DNA of 64,000 nucleotides from Flavobacteriales bacterium. GTDB lineage: Bacteria; Bacteroidota; Bacteroidia; Flavobacteriales; BACL11. Below are positions 34,200 to 43,357 of the stretch, one piece after another (position 1 is the first letter of the stretch; each line of letters begins with the position of its first letter). The stretch lies in the NCBI GenBank assembly GCA_002705205.1, contig PAHP01000013.1, positions 1 to 64,000 on the forward strand, written 5' to 3'. The notes beneath the pieces are model-generated. The model saw only the letters and a list, made by a program, of their open reading frames with translations. It ran no database searches and was not told the origin of the DNA. The translations under genes were made by a program, and so were the position numbers.

Positions 34200-35047
34200 T
34201 GAGATATACATTTGTATCATTAGGAAGATTAGAGAGCTTGGGAGTTCGTTTGGGTGGTGCTGGATTAGGTAACATTCTATTTCCATGGGCGAGAGCTATT
34301 CTTTATGCAAAAAGAAATAATTTACAGAGGATTCAGACAACATGGAGGACACTAAAAATTGGTACTTTTCTGAGGTGTGAAAGAGATAAAAGAATGTATT
34401 TTGATTTATTTACTGGTAAAGATGGGATAAGTGGTATTAAAAAGTTTCTATTACTTAATTTTTCTAATAAAGTAAAGATATTCTCTGGAATGGATGGCCT
34501 ATTTGCGCCATTTAAAAATGAACATGCTTTTATTAAGTCAGAGCTATTTAAGATAATAAACCCTTCTCATATAAACAAAGTAAGTGGGTTCAATAAGAAG
34601 TCGATAGGTATTCATATAAGAATGGGTGACTTTGAGGTCCCTCAGGATGAGCAGATATTAAGGGATGGGAACTGGAATTATCGACTGCCAATAAAATGGT
34701 ATGTTGCAATTATTGAGCAGATCAGATTAATTAGCAACTTGCCTATTTGTATTTTCTCAGATGCTTCTGATCAAGAACTCGAAGATATCTTAACTATTAG
34801 TAATTGTAGAAGGGCTTATTTTGGTTCTGCCATTTCAGATGTCATTGCATTAAGTCGCTGTAAAGTTTTAGTTTCTTCTGCAAGTACATTTAGTATGTGG
34901 GCTTCATTTTTAGGTCAAATGCCAACAATTTGGTTTCCTGGTCAGTTGCGTCAGAAGCTAATTATTGATCATAATATTTTTGAAGGCGAAATTGATTATA
35001 CTGATAAGCTTCCCGCTACTATAATTAAAACTATAGCTAATGCTTAG
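34199..35047 (+). CDS. GT11-like (alpha-1,2-fucosyltransferase family) glycosyltransferase
   Basis: A 282-residue protein. The N-terminal GGAGLGNILFPWARA corresponds to the GLGNQLFQYA block of GT11 enzymes. The central IGIHIRMGDFEVP corresponds to the donor-binding H-x-R-x-G-D motif. ICIFSDASDQEL and SSASTFSMWASFLGQMP match the later conserved strands. The donor is normally GDP-fucose, but this sequence is divergent enough that another deoxysugar is possible. No GDP-fucose synthesis gene is present in the window. It overlaps the flippase by one base and Wzy by 8 nt. Confidence 0.72.
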   Translation: MRYTFVSLGRLESLGVRLGGAGLGNILFPWARAILYAKRNNLQRIQTTWRTLKIGTFLRCERDKRMYFDLFTGKDGISGIKKFLLLNFSNKVKIFSGMDGLFAPFKNEHAFIKSELFKIINPSHINKVSGFNKKSIGIHIRMGDFEVPQDEQILRDGNWNYRLPIKWYVAIIEQIRLISNLPICIFSDASDQELEDILTISNCRRAYFGSAISDVIALSRCKVLVSSASTFSMWASFLGQMPTIWFPGQLRQKLIIDHNIFEGEIDYTDKLPATIIKTIANA

Positions 35048-36176
35048 ATGGCTTTTTAAATATGCTGCAGCAGTTTTTATTTTCAATACAATATTATTGT
35101 CTATTGAGGTGACAATGAAGATTGGGAATCTAATCTTTTTTGGGTTAATGGCTTTATATAGTATAGCGTTATTAATTAATCCCAATCAGATGAGAAAGAT
35201 TATTTTTCATAAGTCTTTTTATTTTTTGTTGATCATTAATATATTAAATATAATTTATTTTTTCTTATTCCATTCTATTGCTGATATTGAGGCTGTAAAA
35301 TACTTATTAGCCAGAGCTGTGAAGTTTGCAATTATTTCAGGATCTATTTATTTTCACCTAGATTATTATAAGATAAAGTTTCTTGATCATATTATATATT
35401 TAACCTTATTTATTATTTCTATTAGCTTAATATTAGATCCTAATATATTCATAGGGAGATATAGTGGTATTATTTGGAATCCTAATATGTTGTCTTCTCT
35501 TGTTACAATATCCTTCGCAATTTTATTTCTTAAATATAAGAATTATGATAAAGTTAATATTTTTCTTCTTATTTTATTCCTTGCGATTTCTTTAGCAACA
35601 GGTTCAAGAGGTTCACTAGTAGGTATATTGCTAGTTTTCTTATTTAAATATAGTTTTTCAAGAAGGAATATTTTCTATGCAATATTAGCTATTGCTGCTA
35701 TTTTTATTATTTCAAACATTCAGCTTTCAACTAGTATTAATAGGTTCTCAGATCAATCATTATTTAACGATAGAATTCTCCAATATGAATATGCTTTTAA
35801 ATCAATTTATAGTAAGTTATATACAGGATATGGTCTTGATAAATATTCTTATATAGATAAAAGCCTAGTTCCTATATTTTTAAAAGGTAAAATTATAGGA
35901 GCTCACAATGCCTATTTAGCCATATTAACTCAATATGGGATAGTTTTTGGAAGTTTAGTGCTTTATATCATATTTCAGAAGTCTTATAGTGCTATTTTAT
36001 TCTTCCGAAATTCATCAGGTAATGAAAAGGTTTATTTATTTATTATTATTTACACGTTAATTGCTTCAATATATGAAACGCTTATTACAGGAGTTAATGA
36101 ATTCCAAACATCTCTTTTCTGGTTTTCATTAGCGATATTGTCATATTCTAAATACAAAATAGAAAATGCAAATTAA
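35040..36176 (+). CDS. Wzy-type polysaccharide polymerase (O-antigen ligase/polymerase superfamily)
   Basis: A 378-residue inner-membrane protein with about 10-12 hydrophobic helices. Between them is a larger periplasmic loop that carries the Wzy_C-type motif TGSRGSLVGILLV near residues 190-202. The later region YTGYGLDKYSY and GAHNAYLAILTQYGIVFG matches the conserved H-N-x-x-L-x-x-x-x-x-x-G pattern of O-antigen polymerases. In a Wzx/Wzy system it polymerises the repeat unit, under length control by the Wzc-like kinase upstream. A ligase function is the alternative. Confidence 0.85.
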   Translation: MLRWLFKYAAAVFIFNTILLSIEVTMKIGNLIFFGLMALYSIALLINPNQMRKIIFHKSFYFLLIINILNIIYFFLFHSIADIEAVKYLLARAVKFAIISGSIYFHLDYYKIKFLDHIIYLTLFIISISLILDPNIFIGRYSGIIWNPNMLSSLVTISFAILFLKYKNYDKVNIFLLILFLAISLATGSRGSLVGILLVFLFKYSFSRRNIFYAILAIAAIFIISNIQLSTSINRFSDQSLFNDRILQYEYAFKSIYSKLYTGYGLDKYSYIDKSLVPIFLKGKIIGAHNAYLAILTQYGIVFGSLVLYIIFQKSYSAILFFRNSSGNEKVYLFIIIYTLIASIYETLITGVNEFQTSLFWFSLAILSYSKYKIENAN

Positions 36177-37206
36177 GATATTTAATAATATAGAAGATTT
36201 TCTGCTCATCAAAGATGATTGGGATAGGTTATTTGCCAGTGGAAATTATAGTGTTTTTCAAGAGTTTCATTTTAATTATCTCTCCTGGAAGCATGAGTTA
36301 ATAACTGATAGTCGAAATCAATTAGCTATTACTGTTAGTATAGTAGATAACCATATCTCATCAATATTCCCATTTTATCTTGATTCTAATAAGAGATTAA
36401 GATTTATTAATGATCAACATTTTGATTTTTGTGACTGTATTTCTAATGATGCGATTAATTTTTTAGAAGTCTATAATTATTTAAGAAATGAGATCACTTT
36501 TAAATCAATGAGATTAATAAATATAAAGAAAACCGCATTTATTTATAAGGCAGTAGATGAGGTGAACATAAAGAATAAAGCTTTTTTACCTATATCAGAG
36601 TATTCAGAACTAAATGTAGATCAAGGAGATTTCCCTTATAACGTCCCTCATTATCGATCTCATCAGAAGCACAGAATTAATAAGGCTATCCGCAAGAATT
36701 CATTAAATGAATCTATAGTTCTAACAAAAAATAATAATTGTTTTCCAAAGAAAGATATCTTACTGTTAAAGGATAAAATGATTAATTCTGGCATTAGAAA
36801 AAAGAACTTTCTAAATAATAATAGATTATTGTTAATAGAAGATTTATATAATTTGGGTATTGTGACTTTGCATGTGATGAGAGATAAGGAAGGATTTAAT
36901 TCTGTAAATATTTTGCTTAATGAATCGTCTAATAGTTTTATTTTCTGGATTGATGTTTTTGATGAGAAACAGATGATTAATCTTAGTTCTTATTGTAATG
37001 TTATTAGATCTTCTTCATCTATTGGATCAATAAATATAAATTTCGGTAGAGGTAGGTATTTTTATAAAGAATCAAATTTTGCTCCAGAATTTCATACGTT
37101 GTATCAGGTCCTTTTATTTTCTAGTAGCTTGCAGAAGCTGTCATTTTTTATTTCGTATAACTTAAGGAGAAAACTAATGTTAGTTTATAAAATAATAAAA
37201 AAATGA
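36166..37206 (+). CDS. CelD/FemAB-like (BioF2-like) acyltransferase
   Basis: A 346-residue cytoplasmic protein resembling GNAT-fold acyltransferases of the CelD/BcsL group found in polysaccharide loci. The N-terminal lobe contains FQEFHFNYLSWKHEL. The second GNAT lobe contains NILLNESSNSFIFWIDVFDE, then SININFGRGRYFYKESNFAP, where the FGRG-Y-K-F pattern is a family landmark. It may acetylate or otherwise acylate a sugar or a nucleotide sugar. It overlaps Wzy by 11 nt and the next glycosyltransferase by 4 nt. Confidence 0.68.
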   Translation: MQIKIFNNIEDFLLIKDDWDRLFASGNYSVFQEFHFNYLSWKHELITDSRNQLAITVSIVDNHISSIFPFYLDSNKRLRFINDQHFDFCDCISNDAINFLEVYNYLRNEITFKSMRLINIKKTAFIYKAVDEVNIKNKAFLPISEYSELNVDQGDFPYNVPHYRSHQKHRINKAIRKNSLNESIVLTKNNNCFPKKDILLLKDKMINSGIRKKNFLNNNRLLLIEDLYNLGIVTLHVMRDKEGFNSVNILLNESSNSFIFWIDVFDEKQMINLSSYCNVIRSSSSIGSININFGRGRYFYKESNFAPEFHTLYQVLLFSSSLQKLSFFISYNLRRKLMLVYKIIKK

Positions 37207-38258
37207 AAGTATTTTGTTATTTTGTTGAGCCAGCATCATATACGCTAGATCTAGCCAATCATATTTATGATGATCTGCGTATAGAGTACTGTTTTATTAA
37301 ATCAGAAACTTTAGCGCGCTCTAGCAAGAGATCTAAGAAGCCTTTTCTTGATAAGATGTCATTATTTAGCAGGGTTTTATTTATATTCTCACAATATAGA
37401 AAAAATGATTTTATAATAATTAATGGATATAATAATTATCCTTTTGTTCTTACATTTATCTTAAATTTATTTTCTTTTAGAAAAAGGTTTATTGCATCTG
37501 ATTCTGACACCCAATTGAGAATCCCTACTAGTCTCTTCAAGAGGTTCATTAAATGGTTTTATTTATCAATAATCTTCAAGAATAAATATGTGTTGGGTTT
37601 TGCTGGAGGAAGTAACTCACATAAAGATTTATTTAGAAATTATGGTATGAACGAGGAGCGGATTTTTTTAATGCCATTGATGGTTGATAATAGAAAGTTT
37701 TTACAAGAAGACAAGCGATTTCCCAAAATCTTTACTTTTTTGTATGTTGGCAGACTAGTAAAGCATAAGAATGTGGAGGGCTTAATTCAACAATTTAACG
37801 CCCGTTTTATAGATGAGCCTGCTGTATTAAGAATTGTTGGTAGTGGTGATAGAGAAGAGTATTTGGAGGATAGATATTCATCTTCTAAAGTTATTTTTAC
37901 AGGAAAGAAGTTTAATAGTGATTTAGAAACAGAATTCCAGAATGCTAGTTGTTTTGTTTGTCCATCTGCATTTGAACCGTGGGGGCTGGTTGTAAATGAA
38001 GCACTGTCTTCTTCGTTACCTGTAATAGCTACTAATAAGGTAGGTGCCTCTTTTGATTTAATTAAAGATAAGAATACGGGTTTTGTTGTAGATAATATGA
38101 ATGATTTTGGAAATAGAATGCTCGAGCTTTATAATGATTCTGATTTACTATTAGAATATGCTGAAAATGCATGTACATTAATGAAAGATCATTGGAATTA
38201 TGATTTTTATCATAAATGCTTAATTACTGCAATTAAAAAGGTAAAGAAATGTCAATAA
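37203..38258 (+). CDS. Glycosyltransferase, family 4 (GT-B)
   Basis: A 351-residue cytoplasmic glycosyltransferase. Its short, divergent N-terminal domain (YFVEPASYTLDLANH) precedes a clear C-terminal GT4 domain: FLYVGRLVKHKNVEGLIQQF, RIVGSGDREEYLE and VCPSAFEPWGLVVNEALSSSLPVIA, whose FEPWGLVVNEAL segment is the E-x7-E donor site. The overall form resembles rhamnosyl- or glucosyl-transferases of capsule loci, but neither donor nor acceptor can be stated. It shares 4 nt with the gene before and 10 nt with the gene after. Confidence 0.87.
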   Translation: MKVFCYFVEPASYTLDLANHIYDDLRIEYCFIKSETLARSSKRSKKPFLDKMSLFSRVLFIFSQYRKNDFIIINGYNNYPFVLTFILNLFSFRKRFIASDSDTQLRIPTSLFKRFIKWFYLSIIFKNKYVLGFAGGSNSHKDLFRNYGMNEERIFLMPLMVDNRKFLQEDKRFPKIFTFLYVGRLVKHKNVEGLIQQFNARFIDEPAVLRIVGSGDREEYLEDRYSSSKVIFTGKKFNSDLETEFQNASCFVCPSAFEPWGLVVNEALSSSLPVIATNKVGASFDLIKDKNTGFVVDNMNDFGNRMLELYNDSDLLLEYAENACTLMKDHWNYDFYHKCLITAIKKVKKCQ

Positions 38259-38980
38259 TTTCACTTTTTAGGATTTTAATTATCAGAGTTTCTTCTTTTT
38301 TTTATATTAGTAGAAGAAGTAAAGTGATTTTTTACCATGATATTCATTCAAACACTAAGTATACTGATATGTCAACGCCTGTTGATCTTTTTAAGAAACA
38401 TATTCAGATGATTCGAGAGGATGGATATGAGATTGTTTCCGAGATTACTCAACTAAAAGGACAGATTGAAATATCGTTTGATGATGCTTTTTTAGGATTG
38501 TATGATAATATTGAATTAATAAAAGAATTAAATATTCCTGTTCGTTTATTTGTTATTTCTTCTTATTTGGATAAGGCGGGTCATATAAATAGGAAGCAGC
38601 TTATAGAATTAAATCAATTACCACAAATAATAGTTGCCTCACACACTCACTCACATCAAACTCTCGCTAAGATGGATTTAGATGAGATTAAATTTGAGTT
38701 AAAAAGCTCAAAAGATCAGTTAGAAAGAATATTGGCTTCCAAAGTTGATTCTATCTGTTTTCCTGAAGGAAATTTTAATAGAGCTTCTGTTTTCTTGTCA
38801 GAAGCGGTAGGATATGTTAAGATTTACTCTTCATTGCCAGGTTTTTATTATGATGATTTTATAGGAGTGAAAAAGAGGAGTTTGGTGCAATTTGCACAAG
38901 AAAGAGAATTTAAGGCTATTTTAAAAGGTGGAGATCACTGTTTGTTGTTCTGGTATAAAAGAAAACATTATAATAAATGA
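38249..38980 (+). CDS. Polysaccharide deacetylase (NodB homology domain)
   Basis: A 243-residue protein. The metal-site motifs of carbohydrate esterase family 4 are visible: ISFDDAFLG (MT1, with the Asp-Asp pair) and IIVASHTHSHQTL (MT2, H-x-x-x-H). SICFPEGNF replaces the RxPxG of MT3. An N-terminal hydrophobic segment (about 1-22) may anchor it in the membrane. It would remove an N- or O-acetyl group from the glycan or its lipid-linked precursor. It overlaps the glycosyltransferases on both sides. Confidence 0.82.
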   Translation: MSIISLFRILIIRVSSFFYISRRSKVIFYHDIHSNTKYTDMSTPVDLFKKHIQMIREDGYEIVSEITQLKGQIEISFDDAFLGLYDNIELIKELNIPVRLFVISSYLDKAGHINRKQLIELNQLPQIIVASHTHSHQTLAKMDLDEIKFELKSSKDQLERILASKVDSICFPEGNFNRASVFLSEAVGYVKIYSSLPGFYYDDFIGVKKRSLVQFAQEREFKAILKGGDHCLLFWYKRKHYNK

Positions 38981-40128
38981 AAATCTGTATAGTTTCCTCT
39001 TCATTTTTCCCAGCTACTTTTTATGGTGGTCCTATCTCTTCTACATGGGGTATTTCTAGGCAGATAGTTAGAAATGGCATTAAGGTTTATGTCTCAACTA
39101 CTAATGCTAATGGTAAAGAGAAACTTGATATTAAGACTAATGAATATATAAAAAAGGAAGGTGTCTTTATAAAATATTATCGGGAAGAGATTATTAATAG
39201 ATTTTCTTTGTCATTTATTCTTGGAATTTATTCTGATATTAAAAAGGCTGATGTAGTTTATATCCAGTATCTTTTTCATTATACGGTTTTATTTTCGTTA
39301 ATCTATTCAGTTTTTTTAAATAAAAAGATAATTCTTTGCGCTAGAGGTAGTCTCTCAGGATTTACTTTGTCAAATCAACACAAACTATTAAAATTAGTTT
39401 GGTTGCGTTTATTTATCAGACCATTCTCCAGAAAAATAATTTGGCAAGCTTCTTCATATTTAGAAAAAGAGGATATAAAAAGAAGATTTCCTAATGCTAT
39501 AGTTGAAGTAATTCCTGATGGTGTTGACTTTTCTTCTTTTCAAAATTCTAAAATTATTTCAAAAGAGGATATGTTCTTTCGATATACCTCAAAGAGAGTC
39601 AATAATTTATCATCAATATTCTTCTCAATGGGAAGGCTGCATGAGATAAAAGGTTTTGATGTGCTAATCGATGCTTTTTCATTATATCTAAATAAGGATC
39701 AGGCTGCTAAGCTAATCATTGCTGGTGGTGATGATGGATTCAGAAGTAAACTTGAGAGTCAGATAGAAGATTTAAGAGTGCAAGAATCTGTTTTCTTGAT
39801 TGGAGAAGTAAGCTTTGATGATAAAAAGGTATTACTAAATAATTGTGACTATTTTACATTAGCCTCTAGATTTGAAAGTTTTGGGATTGTTATTGCCGAG
39901 GCATTATCTTGTGGGAAGCCAATTATTCTTTCTAACAAAACACCTTGGCATGATTTAGAAGAAAATAAATGTGGTATTTTAGCCGATAACAATAAAAGTA
40001 GTTTTTCTTATGCTTTTACAAGAATCGTACATGAAAAATACGATAGTAAAGAGATAAGGAAATATGTTAGGTCTAATTATGATTGGAAAGTGATTGTTGG
40101 TAGATTTATTAAGATTCTAAGAAGTTAA
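38977..40128 (+). CDS. Glycosyltransferase, family 4 (GT-B)
   Basis: A 383-residue cytoplasmic enzyme. The N-terminal domain opens MKICIVSSSFFPATFYGGP, with the glycine-rich acceptor loop typical of GT4, and contains VVYIQYLFHY and IILCARGSLS. The C-terminal domain has PDGVDFSSF, SMGRLHEIKGFDVLIDAF, IAGGDDGFRSKL and LASRFESFGIVIAEALSCGKPII (donor-binding E-x7-E). The start overlaps the deacetylase gene by 4 nt, and a 3-nt gap separates it from the carbamoyltransferase. Confidence 0.9.
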   Translation: MKICIVSSSFFPATFYGGPISSTWGISRQIVRNGIKVYVSTTNANGKEKLDIKTNEYIKKEGVFIKYYREEIINRFSLSFILGIYSDIKKADVVYIQYLFHYTVLFSLIYSVFLNKKIILCARGSLSGFTLSNQHKLLKLVWLRLFIRPFSRKIIWQASSYLEKEDIKRRFPNAIVEVIPDGVDFSSFQNSKIISKEDMFFRYTSKRVNNLSSIFFSMGRLHEIKGFDVLIDAFSLYLNKDQAAKLIIAGGDDGFRSKLESQIEDLRVQESVFLIGEVSFDDKKVLLNNCDYFTLASRFESFGIVIAEALSCGKPIILSNKTPWHDLEENKCGILADNNKSSFSYAFTRIVHEKYDSKEIRKYVRSNYDWKVIVGRFIKILRS

Positions 40129-40131
40129 TAG

Positions 40132-41856
40132 ATGTATATTCTAGGTATTAATGCGTATCATGGGGATTCATCAGCTTGCTTGTTGAAAGATGGTGTTGTT
40201 ATTTGTGCTGCTGAAGAAGAGCGATTTAGAAGAATTAAACATTGGGCTGGATTCCCGTCAGAAGCGGTTAGATTCTGTCTAGAAGATGAAGAAATTTCAA
40301 TTGCTCAAATAGATTATATCACTATCTCAAGAGATCCTAAGGCAAATCTGTATAAGAAGATCTTATATTCATTATGCAATACAATAAGTTTATCAGCCAT
40401 ATGCGATAGGTTGATAAATTTAAAGAAGGTTAATTCTGTCAAAACAGAAATAGCAAGATTATTTAATATTCCTGAGCGACTAATTAAAGCCCAAGTATAT
40501 AATATTGAACATCACAGGAGTCATATTGCATCTTCTTTTTTTGCATCAAGATTTGAGAAATCTGCAATTTTATCCATTGATGGTTTTGGTGATTTCACTT
40601 CTACCATGACAGCTATTGGTGATGGAAATAAATTTGAGGTTTTAGAAGAGGTTAATTTCCCTCATTCTTTAGGCCTTTTTTATACTGCTGTCACACAATT
40701 TCTAGGCTTCCCTAATTATGGTGATGAGTATAAGGTTATGGGGCTAGCTCCTTATGGCGAGCCAAGATTCTTAAAAGAGCTAGGAGAAATATTATCAATC
40801 ACAGAGGGTGGTTTCTTCAAATTAAATAAAAAATATTTTAAGCATTTTAAAGAGGGTGTTAATATGGATTGGAAAGGGGGGGCTCCTTCAATTGAACCAC
40901 TATTTACTAAGGAATGGAATAAATGTTTTGGGAAAAATAGAGAAAATGGTGATAAGTTAGAGAAGTGGCATATTGATTTAGCAAGTTCTGTTCAGAAGTT
41001 TACAGAAAAGGTAATTTTTCATATGTTGAATAATTTACAGAAAAAGACTGGCGCTGAAAATATTTGCCTTACTGGTGGGATTGCCCAGAATTCTGTTGTA
41101 AATGGAAGAATTTTAGAGAACACTAATTTTAAGAATATTTATATACCACCAGCAGGTCATGATGCCGGAACATCTATTGGCTCTGCATTATATTTATATA
41201 ATCAGATATTAGGACACTCTAGGATGCCTGAGATTTCTTCTGCTTATTTTGGTAAGAAATCAACACAAGATGAGGTTATGAGAATTTTAAATAAATTAGG
41301 GGTTAAATATTCGATTCTTTCTGATGATGAATTATTTGAGAAAGTGTCAGAAAGACTAATTTCAGGAGGTGTTATTGGTTGGTTTCAGGGTAGAGCAGAA
41401 TTTGGGTCTAGGGCTTTAGGGCATAGATCAATTCTTGTAGATCCTAGAAGAAAGGATGCTAAGGAACTACTAAATAAAAAAATAAAAAAGAGAGAGAGTT
41501 TTAGGCCATTTGCCCCTTCAATATTAAGAGAATCTATTAAGGATTATTTTATGCAGGATGGTTCAGTCCCTTTTATGGAAAAGGTATTTCATATTAAAAC
41601 TGAGAAGCATGCCGAGATTCCAGCGGTTACTCATGTTGATGGGACGGGAAGGCTTCAATCAGTTGATTCGAAAGTTTCTCCTAGATATTATAAGCTAATT
41701 AGTAAGTTTGCTGAGAAGTCTGGCACCCCTATTCTGTTAAATACTTCATTTAATGAGAATGAACCAATTGTAAATAAGCCTGAGGAGGCTTTAGATTGTT
41801 TCTTTAGAACAAATATGGATATGTTGGTAATGGAAAATATAGTTGTTGAACGATAA
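40132..41856 (+). CDS. Sugar O-carbamoyltransferase (NodU/TobZ family)
   Basis: A 574-residue enzyme. The N-terminal ASKHA/Kae1-like domain begins GINAYHGDSSACLLKDG, has EEERFRRIKHW and the metal-binding histidines in IEHHRSHIASSFF (about 124-136), then LTGGIAQNSVVNGRI. The C-terminal YrdC-like domain has QGRAEFGSRALGHRSIL and ESFRPFAPSIL, with TSFNENEPIV close to the end. The family makes carbamoyl-adenylate from carbamoyl phosphate and ATP and transfers the carbamoyl group to a sugar hydroxyl. Within this locus it probably decorates the polysaccharide. The methyltransferase gene abuts it directly. Confidence 0.92.
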   Translation: MYILGINAYHGDSSACLLKDGVVICAAEEERFRRIKHWAGFPSEAVRFCLEDEEISIAQIDYITISRDPKANLYKKILYSLCNTISLSAICDRLINLKKVNSVKTEIARLFNIPERLIKAQVYNIEHHRSHIASSFFASRFEKSAILSIDGFGDFTSTMTAIGDGNKFEVLEEVNFPHSLGLFYTAVTQFLGFPNYGDEYKVMGLAPYGEPRFLKELGEILSITEGGFFKLNKKYFKHFKEGVNMDWKGGAPSIEPLFTKEWNKCFGKNRENGDKLEKWHIDLASSVQKFTEKVIFHMLNNLQKKTGAENICLTGGIAQNSVVNGRILENTNFKNIYIPPAGHDAGTSIGSALYLYNQILGHSRMPEISSAYFGKKSTQDEVMRILNKLGVKYSILSDDELFEKVSERLISGGVIGWFQGRAEFGSRALGHRSILVDPRRKDAKELLNKKIKKRESFRPFAPSILRESIKDYFMQDGSVPFMEKVFHIKTEKHAEIPAVTHVDGTGRLQSVDSKVSPRYYKLISKFAEKSGTPILLNTSFNENEPIVNKPEEALDCFFRTNMDMLVMENIVVER

Positions 41857-42594
41857 ATGATAGAGAAAACATTTTATGATAATACTCCCTTTGAGTATGG
41901 TTATTCGTCAAAAGATGAGTTAATTTCTAATATGAATCCATTATTAAAGAAACTAATGGAGCTTAATAAAGGAAAAGTCTTTTGTGACATTGGTTGTGGT
42001 TGTGGAAGAAACTTAGTTTACGCATGCAGACTCGCTAAAGAAGTGATTGGCATTGATTTGAGTAAAGAATCTCTTGATTTTGCGAGTAATTTTGTGAAAA
42101 GTGATAATTTACATTTAAAACAAGGAGATAATTTAGATATCCCCTTAGAGAGCTCTATTGCTGATGTAGTTATTAGTGATGGTGTTTGTCATCATACTGG
42201 AGATACAGTAAAAGCTTTTTCTGAGTGTGTCAGGATATTAAGGGCAGGTGGTAGCTTATACCTTGCTGTCTATAAGAGGTACCGTTATTATCCTTTTATT
42301 TATTATGTATTTGGGGGTATGTTTAGATTGATGAATAGGTCAAAGTTTGGGAATTTCTTAGTTGAAACAGTTTTTGTTTTTATGCATCATTTAATGTATA
42401 GAATATTTAAGAAACAGAAGTTAAATAAAATTGAGACGCGTAATATTTTTTATGACTATTTTATAACACCTATTGCTACTTTTCAATCAAAAAGTGATGT
42501 AAGAGATTGGTGTAAAGAGTTTGGATGTGTTATTGAAGATTATTCAAGAACTTTAGGTAATTGCCATGTTTTTATTATAAAGAAGCATGGGTGA
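41857..42594 (+). CDS. Class I SAM-dependent methyltransferase
   Basis: A 245-residue cytosolic enzyme. The SAM-binding motif I VFCDIGCGCGRNLVYA (about 41-56), acidic GIDLSKESLDFA and the motif IV region ADVVISDGVCHHTGD (about 102-116) form a Methyltransf_11-type core. The C-terminal 120 residues are basic and aromatic, with a hydrophobic stretch near 145-160. It sits between the carbamoyltransferase (no gap) and a GT2 enzyme (8-nt overlap), so an O-methylation of the glycan or a nucleotide sugar is likely. The acceptor is unknown. Confidence 0.85.
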   Translation: MIEKTFYDNTPFEYGYSSKDELISNMNPLLKKLMELNKGKVFCDIGCGCGRNLVYACRLAKEVIGIDLSKESLDFASNFVKSDNLHLKQGDNLDIPLESSIADVVISDGVCHHTGDTVKAFSECVRILRAGGSLYLAVYKRYRYYPFIYYVFGGMFRLMNRSKFGNFLVETVFVFMHHLMYRIFKKQKLNKIETRNIFYDYFITPIATFQSKSDVRDWCKEFGCVIEDYSRTLGNCHVFIIKKHG

Positions 42595-43357
42595 TCATCT
42601 TAAAATATCAGTTATTACTGTGGCTCTTAATAGTCAGAGCACAATAAAACATACTGTTGATAGTGTTAGCTCGCAGGATTATCCAAATATAGAATATATC
42701 CTCATTGATGGGGCGTCAAAAGACTGGACTTTAGATGTATTAAGTTATTGTAAAGATAAGATTGATTATTTTGTCTCAGAAAAGGATCATGGAATATATG
42801 ATGCTATGAATAAAGGAATAAGAGCTTCTTCTGGAGACATTATAGGGATCTTAAATTCTGATGATTTCTATTTTAATGATAAAGTGATTTCTAATGTGGT
42901 AAAGGTGTTTGAGGATACAAATTGTGATTGTTTGTATGGTGATCTTCTTTATGTAAATAAAGGTGATGCTCGTAAAACTGTTCGTTATTGGAAGTCAGGA
43001 ATGTTTAGCCCTTTAAAATTAAGAAGGGGCTGGATGCTGCCACATCCAACATTTTTTGTAAAAAAAGAGATTTATGAAAAATATGGGTTATATAATACTA
43101 CACTAAGAACTGCAGCTGATTATGAGATGATATTAAGGCTTCTTCATAAAGATGATATTTCTGTTGAGTATATTCCTGATATTTTGATCAAGATGAGAAT
43201 AGGGGGAGAAAGTAATTCTTCTTTTTTTAATAGGTTAAGAGGAAATAATGAAGATAATATGGCATGGGATATAAATAATTTGAGGAAGCCAAGATTTATA
43301 AGATTCTTAAAACCATTACGAAAGGTGCAGCAGTTTTTCTTAAAACCTAAGATTTAG
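42587..43357 (+). CDS. Glycosyltransferase, family 2 (GT-A)
   Basis: A 256-residue glycosyltransferase of the WcaA type. The opening KISVITVALNSQSTIKHTVD, the acceptor loop YILIDGASKDWTLDVL and EKDHGIYDAMNKGIRASSGDIIGILNSDDFY, containing the GT-A D-x-D equivalent SDD, are characteristic. W-x-GW-x-x-PHPTFF and RTAADYEMILRL follow, as in colanic-acid-type enzymes. It is likely to be the initiating or an early transferase, or one of the later ones; no separate phosphoglycosyl transferase (WecA or WbaP type) was seen in the locus. The next gene starts immediately at its stop. Confidence 0.9.
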   Translation: MGDHLKISVITVALNSQSTIKHTVDSVSSQDYPNIEYILIDGASKDWTLDVLSYCKDKIDYFVSEKDHGIYDAMNKGIRASSGDIIGILNSDDFYFNDKVISNVVKVFEDTNCDCLYGDLLYVNKGDARKTVRYWKSGMFSPLKLRRGWMLPHPTFFVKKEIYEKYGLYNTTLRTAADYEMILRLLHKDDISVEYIPDILIKMRIGGESNSSFFNRLRGNNEDNMAWDINNLRKPRFIRFLKPLRKVQQFFLKPKI

